Below, in pieces: positions 23,734 through 31,191 of a stretch of DNA of 32,016 nucleotides (positions are counted from its first letter, which is position 1; every line of letters starts with the position of its first letter). The translations under genes were made by a program, and so were the position numbers. The notes beneath the pieces were generated by a model, which saw only the letters and a program-made list of their open reading frames with translations, did not search any database and had not been told where the DNA came from. Source of the DNA: Hyphomicrobiales bacterium. Lineage in GTDB: Bacteria > Pseudomonadota > Alphaproteobacteria > Rhizobiales > Rhizobiaceae. The stretch lies in NCBI GenBank assembly GCA_900470965.1, contig UCCS01000032.1:1-32016 (forward strand), in the 5' to 3' direction.

Positions 23734-24864
23734 ATGCCGCATTACGACATTGCGATCGTCGGCGCGGGAATTGTCGGGCTGGCGCATGCGCTGGCGGCGG
23801 CAAAGCGCGGCAAACGGGTCGTCGTTATCGACCGCGACGCACAGGCAAATGGCGCCTCGGTGCGCAATTTCGGCTTTGTGACGGTGACCGGCCAGCAGGC
23901 CGGCGACTGCTGGAATAAGGCACGCCAGGCCCGCGATATCTGGGCCGAGATTGTCGACGACGCCGGCATCGACGTCCTGCAGCGCGGGCTGCTCCTTGCC
24001 GCAAGGCTCGACGAATCCGAAGCCGTGATCGACGCCTTCCTGCGCACAGAGATGGGCGAAGGCTGCGAAAGGCTGACGATCGAGGAGGCGCGGCGGCTTG
24101 TGCCGGCACTGCGGCCGGAGGCGGGGCGCTTCACACTCTATAGCCCACATGAACTGCGGGTCGAATCCCGCACGGCCGTTCCGCTGCTCGCCCGCTATCT
24201 CGAAGTCAAATATGGCATTGAGTTCCGCCGCTCGACAGCAGTGAGCGCCGTCGAGCCGCCCCGGATCGAGACGTCAACCGGCCTGATCGAGGCGGAGACG
24301 GTGGCTGTTTGCCCCGGCGACGATTTCAAGAGCCTGTTTGCGGATCGGATCGCTGCATATAACGTGACACGCTGCAAGCTGCAGATGATGCGTGTCGTGC
24401 CGGCGCAACGGGTCTCGCTCAGCACCGCCGTCATGTCTGATCTCGGTCTCGGGCGTTATCTCGGTTATGCCGAATTGCCTGAGGCGACCGCCCTGAAGGC
24501 GCGGCTTGACCGGGAATTCAAGCCGGAGCGCGAGAACGGCATCCACCTGATCATTACGCAGTCGGAAGACGGATCGCTGATCGTCGGCGACAGCCACCAT
24601 TACTCCGAAACGCCCGATCCCTTTGGGCTGGAGCGGGTTGACCGGCTGACCCTCGACGAGATGGATGCCGTGCTCAACCTGCCTGGTCGCTTCATCACCG
24701 AACGCTGGATTGGCACCTATGCCTCCGCCCCGGACCGCTGGCGGTTCACCGACAAGCCTTCCGATGCGCTGCGCATCGTCGTGGTGACGGCAGGCTGCGG
24801 TGCCTCGACAGCCTTCGGCATCGGCGAAGAAACCATCGAAGATCTTTACGGGAGCGCAGCATGA
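23734..24864 (+). CDS. TIGR03364-type FAD-dependent oxidoreductase, phosphonate-associated
   Basis: A 376-residue D-amino-acid-oxidase-fold flavoenzyme. The FAD Rossmann loop is V-G-A-G-I-V-G-L-A at 9-17, followed by V-V-V-I-D-R-D and the conserved GASVRNFGFV. The C-terminal FAD-contacting part ends T-A-G-C-G-A-S-T-A-F-G. This subgroup (TIGR03364) is regularly encoded next to phosphonatase genes; work on it has linked it to oxidation of 2-aminoethylphosphonate N-alkyl derivatives to phosphonoacetaldehyde. The ATG 23734 has AAGGAG upstream; an earlier ATG at 23707 is less suitable. ATGA overlap with phnX shows coupled translation. Confidence 0.88.
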   Translation: MPHYDIAIVGAGIVGLAHALAAAKRGKRVVVIDRDAQANGASVRNFGFVTVTGQQAGDCWNKARQARDIWAEIVDDAGIDVLQRGLLLAARLDESEAVIDAFLRTEMGEGCERLTIEEARRLVPALRPEAGRFTLYSPHELRVESRTAVPLLARYLEVKYGIEFRRSTAVSAVEPPRIETSTGLIEAETVAVCPGDDFKSLFADRIAAYNVTRCKLQMMRVVPAQRVSLSTAVMSDLGLGRYLGYAELPEATALKARLDREFKPERENGIHLIITQSEDGSLIVGDSHHYSETPDPFGLERVDRLTLDEMDAVLNLPGRFITERWIGTYASAPDRWRFTDKPSDALRIVVVTAGCGASTAFGIGEETIEDLYGSAA

Positions 24865-25640
24865 CGCAATTCAAGGCAGTAGTCTTCGACTGGGCCGGCA
24901 CAGTCATCGATTTCGGCTCCTTCGCACCGATGGGCGCCTTCGTGGAAACCTTCGGCAAGTTCGGCGTCGAGGTGACGATCGCCGACGCACGCAAGCCGAT
25001 GGGGCTCCCGAAGCGTGCGCATATCGCCGCGATGCTAGCCGAACCGCATATCGCCGCCCGCTGGCAGGCGGCACAAGGCGCGCTTCCGGACGAGGCGGCC
25101 ATCGACCGCGTTTACGAACTCTTCGTGCCGCTCAACGAAGCTGTCGTGTCCGATTACTGCGCTCTGGTGCCCGGCGCGATCAAGACGATCGAATATCTGC
25201 GCGAGCGGCAGATGAAGATCGGCTCGACGACGGGCTATACGCGCTCGATCATGGAGCGCGTGCTGCCGCTTGCCGCTGAACAAGGTTATGCACCCGACAA
25301 TCTGATCTGTGCCGACGATCTACCGCTTGGCCGACCGACGCCGATCGGCATGTATAAATGCTTCCTCGATCTGATGGTGTATCCAGCCTCTGCCGTCCTG
25401 AAGGTCGATGATACCGAACCCGGCATTGCCGAGGGTGCCGCCGCAGGCTGCGTTACCGTTGGCGTGACGCTCTCCGGCAATGAGGCGGGTCTGACGCCTG
25501 AAGAGGTGGATGCACTTTCGCCGGAGGCGCGAGCCGAGTTGCACAAGCGGATCGGCGAGAAGCTGATTGCTGCCGGCGCCGACTACGTCATCGAGACCGT
25601 GGCCGACCTGCCAGCACTCATCGAAGAGCTCGAGGGATAA
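24861..25640 (+). CDS. phnX: Phosphonoacetaldehyde hydrolase (phosphonatase)
   Basis: HAD-superfamily enzyme that cleaves the C-P bond of phosphonoacetaldehyde to acetaldehyde and phosphate, letting cells use 2-aminoethylphosphonate-type compounds. The 259-residue protein shows the nucleophile Asp10 in F-D-W-A-G-T, the Schiff-base lysine Lys51 in M-G-L-P-K-R-A-H-I, and the motif III/IV K-V-D-D-T-E-P-G. The usual D-H-I after the Lys is A-H-I. The start overlaps the upstream stop by four bases. No phnW transaminase is adjacent, so the upstream flavoenzyme is the likely supplier of phosphonoacetaldehyde. Confidence 0.95.
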   Translation: MTQFKAVVFDWAGTVIDFGSFAPMGAFVETFGKFGVEVTIADARKPMGLPKRAHIAAMLAEPHIAARWQAAQGALPDEAAIDRVYELFVPLNEAVVSDYCALVPGAIKTIEYLRERQMKIGSTTGYTRSIMERVLPLAAEQGYAPDNLICADDLPLGRPTPIGMYKCFLDLMVYPASAVLKVDDTEPGIAEGAAAGCVTVGVTLSGNEAGLTPEEVDALSPEARAELHKRIGEKLIAAGADYVIETVADLPALIEELEG

Positions 25641-25677
25641 GGGCCAGACGGCGTTTGCAGCTTTCATCCAGCGTGAT

Positions 25678-25701
25678 ATCTCCCCTGAGAAATAGGGAGA
25701 T
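25678..25701 (+). promoter_or_regulatory. Hairpin between phnX and the ArsC-like gene
   Basis: ATCTCCC-10 bases-GGGAGAT is a perfect 7-bp inverted repeat. Its right arm contains the only Shine-Dalgarno-like GGGAG for the ATG at 25711, 11 bases upstream, so it could sequester it, or simply end the phnX transcript. No T-tract follows. Confidence 0.35.
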
Positions 25702-25710
25702 CGAACCGGC

Positions 25711-26061
25711 ATGGCCATCACCATCTACGGTATCAAGAACTGCGACACGATGAAGAAGGCCCGCAACTGGCTGGACGAACACGGCGTCGCCTACGACTTT
25801 CACGATTACAAGGCCGTCGGCATCGACCGGGCGCATCTGGAACGATGGATCGACGAGACAGGCTGGGAAACGGTGCTGAATCGCGCCGGCACGACCTTCC
25901 GCAATCTGCCTGACGCCGCGCGCGAAAATCTCGACCGCGAAGGGGCGATCGCCCTGATGCTCGACCAGCCATCGATGATCAAGCGACCGGTACTGGAAAC
26001 CGGCGGCAAGCTGCTGATCGGCTTCAAGCCGGAGATTTACGCGCGGACATTCGAGGGCTGA
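25711..26061 (+). CDS. ArsC/Spx-family protein, YffB-like
   Basis: A 116-residue thioredoxin-fold protein of the ArsC/Spx family. The N-terminus Y-G-I-K-N-C-D-T-M-K-K-A has the active Cys11, with K-R-P-V-L at about 90-94 (the R-P of the family). The C-x-x-x-K motif and length match YffB, for which a glutathione-dependent thiol reductase role is thought likely but arsenate reduction is not proven. It is three bases before the ybaK-like gene, in one operon. No other ars genes are near, so an arsenate role has no support here. Confidence 0.88.
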   Translation: MAITIYGIKNCDTMKKARNWLDEHGVAYDFHDYKAVGIDRAHLERWIDETGWETVLNRAGTTFRNLPDAARENLDREGAIALMLDQPSMIKRPVLETGGKLLIGFKPEIYARTFEG

Positions 26062-26064
26062 GCC

Positions 26065-26538
26065 ATGTCCAAGACCACCCGTGCCACCCAGGTTCTCACG
26101 CAGGCCGGCGTCACCTTTACGGTTCATGCCTATGACTATGATACAAACGCCGAGCGAGTCGGGCTGCAGGCGGCCGAAGCGCTGGGCGAGGAGCCGCATC
26201 GCGTGTTGAAGACGCTGATGGCGGAGGTGGACGGAAAACCGGTCTGCGTGGTCGTGCCCTCCGACCGCGAGGTCAGCATGAAGAAACTCGCGAGCGCCTT
26301 TCATGGCAAATCGGCCAATATGATGAAACCGGCCGACGCCGAGCGGCTGACGGGCTACCATGTCGGCGGCATCAGCCCGTTCGGGCAGAAAAAGATCGTG
26401 CCGACAGCGATCGAGGAAGCCGCCCTTGCCGAACCGCTCGTCTATATCAATGGCGGGCAACGCGGGCTGCAGGTGCGGCTCGATCCGAAGGAAGCGTTGA
26501 AGGCACTGAAGGCCGCCGCAGCGCCGCTGATCGCCTGA
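26065..26538 (+). CDS. ybaK: Cys-tRNA(Pro) deacylase, YbaK/EbsC type
   Basis: A 157-residue trans-editing enzyme that hydrolyses mischarged Cys-tRNA(Pro), part of translation quality control. The catalytic lysine is Lys49 in R-V-L-K-T-L, and G-G-I-S-P-F-G-Q-K-K-I-V-P and V-Y-I-N-G-G-Q-R-G are the conserved tRNA/substrate loops. Full family length. It is coupled to the YffB-like gene three bases upstream and its stop abuts the stop of a convergent MarR gene with no gap. Confidence 0.92.
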   Translation: MSKTTRATQVLTQAGVTFTVHAYDYDTNAERVGLQAAEALGEEPHRVLKTLMAEVDGKPVCVVVPSDREVSMKKLASAFHGKSANMMKPADAERLTGYHVGGISPFGQKKIVPTAIEEAALAEPLVYINGGQRGLQVRLDPKEALKALKAAAAPLIA

Positions 26539-26982
26539 TCAGAGGAAGCGGTCCAGCAGGCCGGCAATCGTCTTCGCCTCGCCTTCGGCAAGCTTGCAGC
26601 CGATATGAGTTTCGATCGCTTTGCCATAGACGGTCCACATGCGCTCCCGAAGCTGCCGGCCGGCATCAGTGATCACCACCCAGCGGCCGCGCCCATCCTG
26701 TGCGAAGATCTCGCGGCCGACCAAGCCCTCTCTTTCAAGCCGGTCGATCAGGCGGGAAAGATTATACTGCGCCAACAATGTCCGCTCCTCGATCTCATAG
26801 GGGCGCAGCTTTCCTGATTGCGAGCGTGCCAATTCCCAAAGCACATCGTACCAGGCAAGCGGCGGCATGCCGGCCGCCTTCAGATCAGCTTCGATCATGC
26901 CAAGCAGTCGCTCGCGGGCGCGCATGAGGCGCGTCCAGGCTGAGACGACGGCTTCGCTCGGCTTCTTCATATTCTCAGACAT
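26539..26982 (-). CDS. MarR family transcriptional regulator
   Basis: A 147-residue winged-helix MarR protein. The DNA-binding region (about 45-105) shows L-R-P-Y-E-I-E-E-R-T-L-L-A-Q-Y-N-L-S-R and then L-I-D-R-L-E-R-E-G-L-V with the wing D-G-R-G-R-W-V-V-I-T-D-A-G, flanked by dimerisation helices. I chose ATG 26982; ATG 26970 is possible and the longer form from 27039 adds residues unlike the family. It is divergent from the GST gene and probably represses it; a palindrome sits in the gap. Confidence 0.9.
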   Translation of the reverse strand: MSENMKKPSEAVVSAWTRLMRARERLLGMIEADLKAAGMPPLAWYDVLWELARSQSGKLRPYEIEERTLLAQYNLSRLIDRLEREGLVGREIFAQDGRGRWVVITDAGRQLRERMWTVYGKAIETHIGCKLAEGEAKTIAGLLDRFL

Positions 26983-27025
26983 AAATGCAACTACATCTAT
27001 CTTGAATCTCATCGCAAGCGTTATT

Positions 27026-27035
27026 AGATGCATCT
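27026..27035. promoter_or_regulatory. Palindrome AGATGCATCT between MarR and GST genes
   Basis: A perfect 10-bp palindrome in the 101-base gap between the divergent MarR and GST genes. MarR proteins bind such dyads at their own promoters. The region also has a related ATGCAACTACATCT stretch near the MarR start. Confidence 0.4.
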
Positions 27036-27083
27036 GCATTCATATTAAACCGGCCGATCCTTGCAAACCACCAGGAGACTTTC

Positions 27084-27767
27084 ATGAGCAGGCTCACCCT
27101 CATCAGTCATCACCTCTGCCCCTACGTGCAGCGCGCAGCGATCGCACTCCTTGAAAAGGGCGTGCCATTCGAGCGCATCAACATCGATCTTGCCGACAAG
27201 CCGGATTGGTTCCTGAAAATCTCGCCCCTCGGCAAGGTGCCGCTGCTCCGGATACATGAGGACGATGGCCGCGAAGAGGTGTTATTCGAAAGCAGCGTCA
27301 TCTGCGAATATCTGGAGGAAACGCAGGCGGGTGCTGCCCTGCATCCCACCGACGCGCTGACCCGCGCTCGCCACCGCGGATGGATGGAATTCGGCTCTTC
27401 CGTGCTTTCCGATCTCTGGGGTTATGAGATGGCGCAGGATGCTGCGCAACTGGAAGCCAAGCACAAGGCGCTTGTCGCCAAATTCGCGACGATCGAGGGC
27501 GCGCTGTCGGAGGGACCCTATTTCGCCGGGGCTAACTTCAGCCTCGTCGACGCGGTCTTTGGGCCGATCTTTCGGTACTTCGATCTGTTCGATACACTCG
27601 GCGACAGCCCCATCTTTGACGGGCTCGAGCGGGTCAATCGCTGGCGCAAGGCGCTGTCGGAGCGGGCAAGCGTCCGGGGCGCCGTTGGCAAAGACTATCC
27701 GCAGCGCCTGATGGAATTCCTCGAGAAGCATGACTCGATCCTGCTCAGGATGCCCGCCGCTGCTTGA
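27084..27767 (+). CDS. Glutathione S-transferase family protein
   Basis: A 227-residue two-domain GST. The thioredoxin-like N-domain has H-H-L-C-P-Y-V-Q-R-A with Cys12 at the active site, cis-proline P-L-G-K-V-P-L-L, and the glutathione-binding F-E-S-S-V-I-C-E-Y-L. The helical C-domain ends W-R-K-A-L-S-E-R. A catalytic Cys in place of Ser/Tyr is the pattern of Omega/Beta-like GSTs, which act in thiol transfer or dehalogenation-type reactions rather than classic conjugation. It is divergent from the MarR gene, suggesting induction by a xenobiotic or oxidised phenolic compound. ATG 27084 has CAGGAGAC upstream. Confidence 0.9.
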   Translation: MSRLTLISHHLCPYVQRAAIALLEKGVPFERINIDLADKPDWFLKISPLGKVPLLRIHEDDGREEVLFESSVICEYLEETQAGAALHPTDALTRARHRGWMEFGSSVLSDLWGYEMAQDAAQLEAKHKALVAKFATIEGALSEGPYFAGANFSLVDAVFGPIFRYFDLFDTLGDSPIFDGLERVNRWRKALSERASVRGAVGKDYPQRLMEFLEKHDSILLRMPAAA

Positions 27768-27780
27768 CGCGCACGCACAA

Positions 27781-27803
27781 GCGGCCGGCATGCATCCGGC
27801 CGC
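27781..27803 (+). terminator. Terminator-like hairpin after the GST gene
   Basis: GCGGCCGG-CATGCAT-CCGGCCGC is a perfect 8-bp GC-rich stem with a 7-base loop, 13 bases after the stop. No run of T follows, so it may be an incomplete terminator. Confidence 0.45.
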
Positions 27804-27894
27804 CTTCAAATCGGATTCGGCGCGCTTCATTTTCGCCGTAAAGGGGTCTAAGTCTTTCACCTCCCGTCGCAGATATCAGAAGGCAGGTTGACCC

Positions 27895-29148
27895 ATGACG
27901 TTTATGCCCCAGAGCCACAGCTCCGTCGATCCCGGCAAACTCGAGAAACTTGCGGAAGTCGCCATCAAGGTTGGCCTGCAGCTTCAGCAAGGGCAGGATC
28001 TCGTCATTACTGCACCCGTCGTGGCGCTGCCGCTGGTGCGATTGATCACCAAACACGCCTATCTCTCAGGCGCTGGCCTGGTTTCGACCTTCTATTCCGA
28101 CGAGGAGACGACGCTTGCCCGCTACCAGTATGGCAGCGACGAAAGCTTCGACCGGGCTTCCGGTTGGCTTTATGACGGCATGGCGAAAGCCTACGAAAAG
28201 GGTGCCGCCCGCCTCGCTATTGCTGGCGACAATCCGATGTTGCTCTCGGAGCAGGATCCGAGCAAGGTCGGCCGCGCCAATCGCGCCAATTCCACGGCCT
28301 ATAAGCCGGCGCTGGAGAAGATCTCCAACTTCGACATCAACTGGAACATCGTCTCCTATCCCAACCCTTCCTGGGCGAAGGTCGTCTTCCCCGACGATCC
28401 GGAAGCGATTGCCGTTGCCAAACTCGCCAAGGCGATCTTTGCGGCATCGCGCGTCGATGTGCCTGATCCGATTGCCGCCTGGTCCGAGCACAATGCCAAC
28501 CTGCGCAAGCGCTCGTCCTGGCTGAACGGCGAGCGTTTCGCCTCGCTGCATTTCACCGGGCCGGGCACGGATCTGACCGTCGGCCTCGCAGACGGCCATG
28601 AATGGCATGGCGGCGCCTCGACGGCGAAGAACGGCATTACCTGCAATCCGAATATCCCGACCGAGGAAGTCTTCACCACGCCGCATGCGCTGCGCGTGGA
28701 AGGCCACGTGTCCAGCACCAAACCGCTCTCACATCAGGGCACGCTGATCGACAATATCCGGGTTCACTTCGAAGGCGGCCGTATCATCGAGGCCAAGGCC
28801 TCGCGCGGCGAGGAAGTGTTGAACAAGGTACTCGATACGGATGAAGGCGCGCGCCGGCTGGGTGAAGTTGCGCTGGTGCCGCATTCCTCGCCGATCTCGG
28901 CAAGCGGCATCCTCTTCTATAATACGCTGTTCGACGAGAATGCCTCCTGCCATATCGCACTCGGCCAGTGCTATTCGAAATGCTTCCTCGACGGCGCTTC
29001 GCTGAGCCAGGAGCAGATCAAGGCGCAGGGTGGCAATTCCAGCCTGATCCACATCGACTGGATGATCGGATCTGACAAGGTCGATATTGACGGTATCAAG
29101 CCTGATGGCTCGCGGGTGCCGGTAATGCGACAGGGCGAGTGGGCGTAA
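27895..29148 (+). CDS. M29 family aminopeptidase (AmpS/PepS type)
   Basis: A 417-residue cytosolic metalloaminopeptidase of the thermophilic aminopeptidase family M29. Conserved stretches near the metal site are P-T-E-E-V-F-T-T-P-H, L-V-P-H-S-S-P-I-S and F-Y-N-T-L-F-D-E-N-A-S-C-H-I-A-L-G, where Glu, His and Asp residues bind the two metal ions. Full length for the family. Start ATG 27895 has GGCAGG upstream; ATG 27904 is an alternative. The last 53 bases overlap the convergent EamA gene. Confidence 0.93.
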   Translation: MTFMPQSHSSVDPGKLEKLAEVAIKVGLQLQQGQDLVITAPVVALPLVRLITKHAYLSGAGLVSTFYSDEETTLARYQYGSDESFDRASGWLYDGMAKAYEKGAARLAIAGDNPMLLSEQDPSKVGRANRANSTAYKPALEKISNFDINWNIVSYPNPSWAKVVFPDDPEAIAVAKLAKAIFAASRVDVPDPIAAWSEHNANLRKRSSWLNGERFASLHFTGPGTDLTVGLADGHEWHGGASTAKNGITCNPNIPTEEVFTTPHALRVEGHVSSTKPLSHQGTLIDNIRVHFEGGRIIEAKASRGEEVLNKVLDTDEGARRLGEVALVPHSSPISASGILFYNTLFDENASCHIALGQCYSKCFLDGASLSQEQIKAQGGNSSLIHIDWMIGSDKVDIDGIKPDGSRVPVMRQGEWA

Positions 29149-30019
29149 CAACGCCCGCCTTCGGCATCAGGCTGCGCTGGCTGAGCCAGACGCTGACCAG
29201 CACCATGGCAAAGCCTGAAAGCTGGGTTGGTGTCAGGCTCTGGCCGAGCGCCAGCCAACCGAGCAGGGTCGCGACAACGGGGCTCAGGAAGCCAAGCGAC
29301 GCCGCAGCCGATGGTTCTATGCGCGAGAGGCCGCGGAACCACAGCAGATAGGTGAAGGCAGCACCGACGAGGCCAAGATAGGCAATGCCGAGGATATTGC
29401 CTGTCGTCGGCGCAGGAAGCGCCGGTTCCAGGAAGATGGCCACTGGCACGAGCAGAATGCCGCCTGCGGTCAATTGCCAGGACGTAAAGGTGAGGCTGGA
29501 GACGGGCGGCTGCCAATGGCGGGTCAGCACCGTGCCGAAGGCCATGGAGACCGCGCCGGCGAGACCTGCGGTAACACCAACAGGATCGAGAGCCGCCTTC
29601 GGAGTCAGCACCAGAAGCGCCACACCCGCCATGCCGATCAGGCCGGCAATAACGGCAATGAAGCGGATCGGCTTACCGAGAAAGAGACGCGAGAGCGCAA
29701 TGACGATCAGCGGCTGCACGGCGCCGACCGTTGCGGCCACGCCGCCCGGCAGGCGATAGGCCGAAACGAAAAGCATCGCCCAGAAGAACGAGAAGTTCAG
29801 TGCGCCGAGAATGAAGACACGGCCCCACCAGATGCCTGTCGGCAATTTCCGGACAATCAGCAGCAGAAGCAGCCCTGCCGGCAGCGCCCGTAACATCGCG
29901 ACCGTCAGCGGGTAGCCCTGCGGCAGGAAGGATGTGGTGACGAAATAGGTACTGCCCCAGATGGCGGGCGCAATCACAGTCATCAACACATCGGCGACAT
30001 ATCGGGTATTTGTCTTCAT
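29096..30019 (-). CDS. EamA/DMT family transporter
   Basis: A 307-residue drug/metabolite-type membrane protein with about ten hydrophobic segments in two EamA repeats. Typical features are A-P-A-I-W-G-S-T-Y-F in helix 1, the G-x-x-x-A-x-L-F-x-A-Y-x-L-P-G-G segment, V-Q-P-L-I-V-I-A-L-S-R-L-F-L-G-K at helix 4 and S-F-L-S-P-V-V-A-x-L-L-G near the end. Such proteins export amino acids or small metabolites; the substrate is unknown. It is divergent from a MarR regulator with a perfect 18-bp palindrome in the 81-base gap, so export is probably induced by a ligand of that MarR. The 3' end overlaps the aminopeptidase. Confidence 0.9.
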   Translation of the reverse strand: MKTNTRYVADVLMTVIAPAIWGSTYFVTTSFLPQGYPLTVAMLRALPAGLLLLLIVRKLPTGIWWGRVFILGALNFSFFWAMLFVSAYRLPGGVAATVGAVQPLIVIALSRLFLGKPIRFIAVIAGLIGMAGVALLVLTPKAALDPVGVTAGLAGAVSMAFGTVLTRHWQPPVSSLTFTSWQLTAGGILLVPVAIFLEPALPAPTTGNILGIAYLGLVGAAFTYLLWFRGLSRIEPSAAASLGFLSPVVATLLGWLALGQSLTPTQLSGFAMVLVSVWLSQRSLMPKAGVVTPTRPVALPAPASHQA

Positions 30020-30035
30020 TTCAAGAATCTCGACT

Positions 30036-30080
30036 TCAAGATAAATTCAGAATAGCGTGTTTTATCTTGACGTCAAGATA
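30036..30080. promoter_or_regulatory. MarR operator candidate: 18-bp perfect palindrome plus upstream half-site
   Basis: TATCTTGACGTCAAGATA (30063-30080) is a perfect 18-bp palindrome. A further TCAAGATA at 30036-30043 repeats its right half 37 bases away, and a weaker TCAAGAA is at about 30021. The palindrome also contains a TTGACG, which could serve as -35, placing a weak -10 (TATCGA, 30089-30094) and start at the ATG of marR. This fits autoregulation and control of the EamA gene. Confidence 0.7.
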
Positions 30081-30100
30081 CCTGCTGATATCGATGCAGC

Positions 30101-30598
30101 ATGGATAAGGAGAAATCAGATCACGTCGACATGATCCTGGCGCAATGGCGGCGCGAGCGGCCGGAGCTGGATGTCGAACCCATGGGGATCTTCGGCCGGC
30201 TGAAGCGGCTGACGACGCATATCGGCCGCGAGGTAGAAGCGGTTCTGCTCAAGCACGGCCTCTCTTCCTCCGCCTTTGATGTGCTGGCGACGCTTCGCCG
30301 CTCCGGTGCGCCCTACCGGCTGTCGCCCGGAGAGCTGCTCGGCATGACGATGGTGAGTTCCGGCACGATGACGAACCGGATCGACCAGCTGGAAAAGGCC
30401 GGCTTCGTCGAGCGCCTGTTTAATCCCGAAGACCGGCGCAGCGTGCTGATTGCGCTGACCGAAAAGGGTTTGGCAATAGTGGAGGAAGCGGTTGGCGCGC
30501 ATGTCGCCAACCAGCAACGGCTGACGCGCAACCTGACGGCCGACGACAAAGTCGAACTTGACCGGTTGCTCAAAAAATTCCTGTCGGATTTTGAATAG
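30101..30598 (+). CDS. MarR family transcriptional regulator
   Basis: A 165-residue MarR-type winged-helix protein. The recognition region is about 55-115: S-S-S-A-F-D-V-L-A-T-L-R, S-P-G-E-L-L-G-M-T-M-V-S-S-G-T-M-T-N-R-I, L-E-K-A-G-F-V-E-R and the wing N-P-E-D-R-R-S-V-L-I-A-L-T-E-K-G. It is preceded by a dimerisation helix (L-K-R-L-T-T-H-I). No Shine-Dalgarno is clear before ATG 30101, and a leaderless transcript is possible. It is divergent from the EamA transporter gene and most likely regulates it. Its stop abuts the convergent quinone reductase stop. Confidence 0.92.
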   Translation: MDKEKSDHVDMILAQWRRERPELDVEPMGIFGRLKRLTTHIGREVEAVLLKHGLSSSAFDVLATLRRSGAPYRLSPGELLGMTMVSSGTMTNRIDQLEKAGFVERLFNPEDRRSVLIALTEKGLAIVEEAVGAHVANQQRLTRNLTADDKVELDRLLKKFLSDFE

Positions 30599-31189
30599 TC
30601 AAACGGCGGCGAGCGCCTTGCTGACGCGCTCCAGATAAGCCTTGCGCTTGGTATCTGTCGCGCGGTCCATGTCGTGCAGGCTGAGCATCCGGAACTTCAA
30701 CCGCTTGGCGCAGAAATTGGCGATGCCGCGCTTCAGCAGGCGACGGACGGGATTGCCCATGTAGACATGCACCAGCCACCAGGGCGAACCAGTTGTCGTC
30801 AGCGCGTAGAGCAGCTTGATATTGGTGAGCCGCGGCACGATACGGCCGCCGGCAGCATCATGGGTGAAGGCGACGCCCGGCGCAAAGACGCGATCGATGA
30901 AGCCCTTCAATATGGCCGGGAAGTTGAACCACCACTGCGGAAAAACCAGAATGAGGCCGTCAGCCGCTTTCAGCCGTGCAACGATACCGGCGACGGCGGA
31001 CGTATCGTAAGGCACATCGAAATAGCCGCCCCGCTCTGCCCTGGACAGCCGCGGGTCAAAATCCTCTGCATAGAGATCCAGAAGATCGACAGTATGGCCG
31101 GAGGCTTCGAGTGCCTCGCGGGCTGTCCGCGCCACAGAAGCGGCAAAGCTTTCCGGCAGCGGATGGGCGAGAACCAGCAGAATGTGCAT
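30599..31189 (-). CDS. NAD(P)H-dependent flavodoxin-fold quinone oxidoreductase
   Basis: A 196-residue protein of the NQO/KefF/MdaB flavodoxin-like group. The FMN/FAD-binding start M-H-I-L-L-V-L-A-H-P-L-P-E-S-F is typical, as are A-D-G-L-I-L-V-F-P-Q-W-W-F-N-F-P-A-I-L-K-G and F-I-D-R-V-F-A-P-G-V-A-F. These enzymes reduce quinones by two electrons, preventing semiquinone radicals. It starts two bases after the xseA stop, so it is the distal gene of the xseA transcript. Confidence 0.9.
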   Translation of the reverse strand: MHILLVLAHPLPESFAASVARTAREALEASGHTVDLLDLYAEDFDPRLSRAERGGYFDVPYDTSAVAGIVARLKAADGLILVFPQWWFNFPAILKGFIDRVFAPGVAFTHDAAGGRIVPRLTNIKLLYALTTTGSPWWLVHVYMGNPVRRLLKRGIANFCAKRLKFRMLSLHDMDRATDTKRKAYLERVSKALAAV

Positions 31190-31191
31190 TG

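Noticed and set aside
25711..26061. Arsenate resistance gene arsC
   Set aside because: It is of the YffB-type ArsC/Spx group, and no arsR, arsB or other arsenic gene is near.
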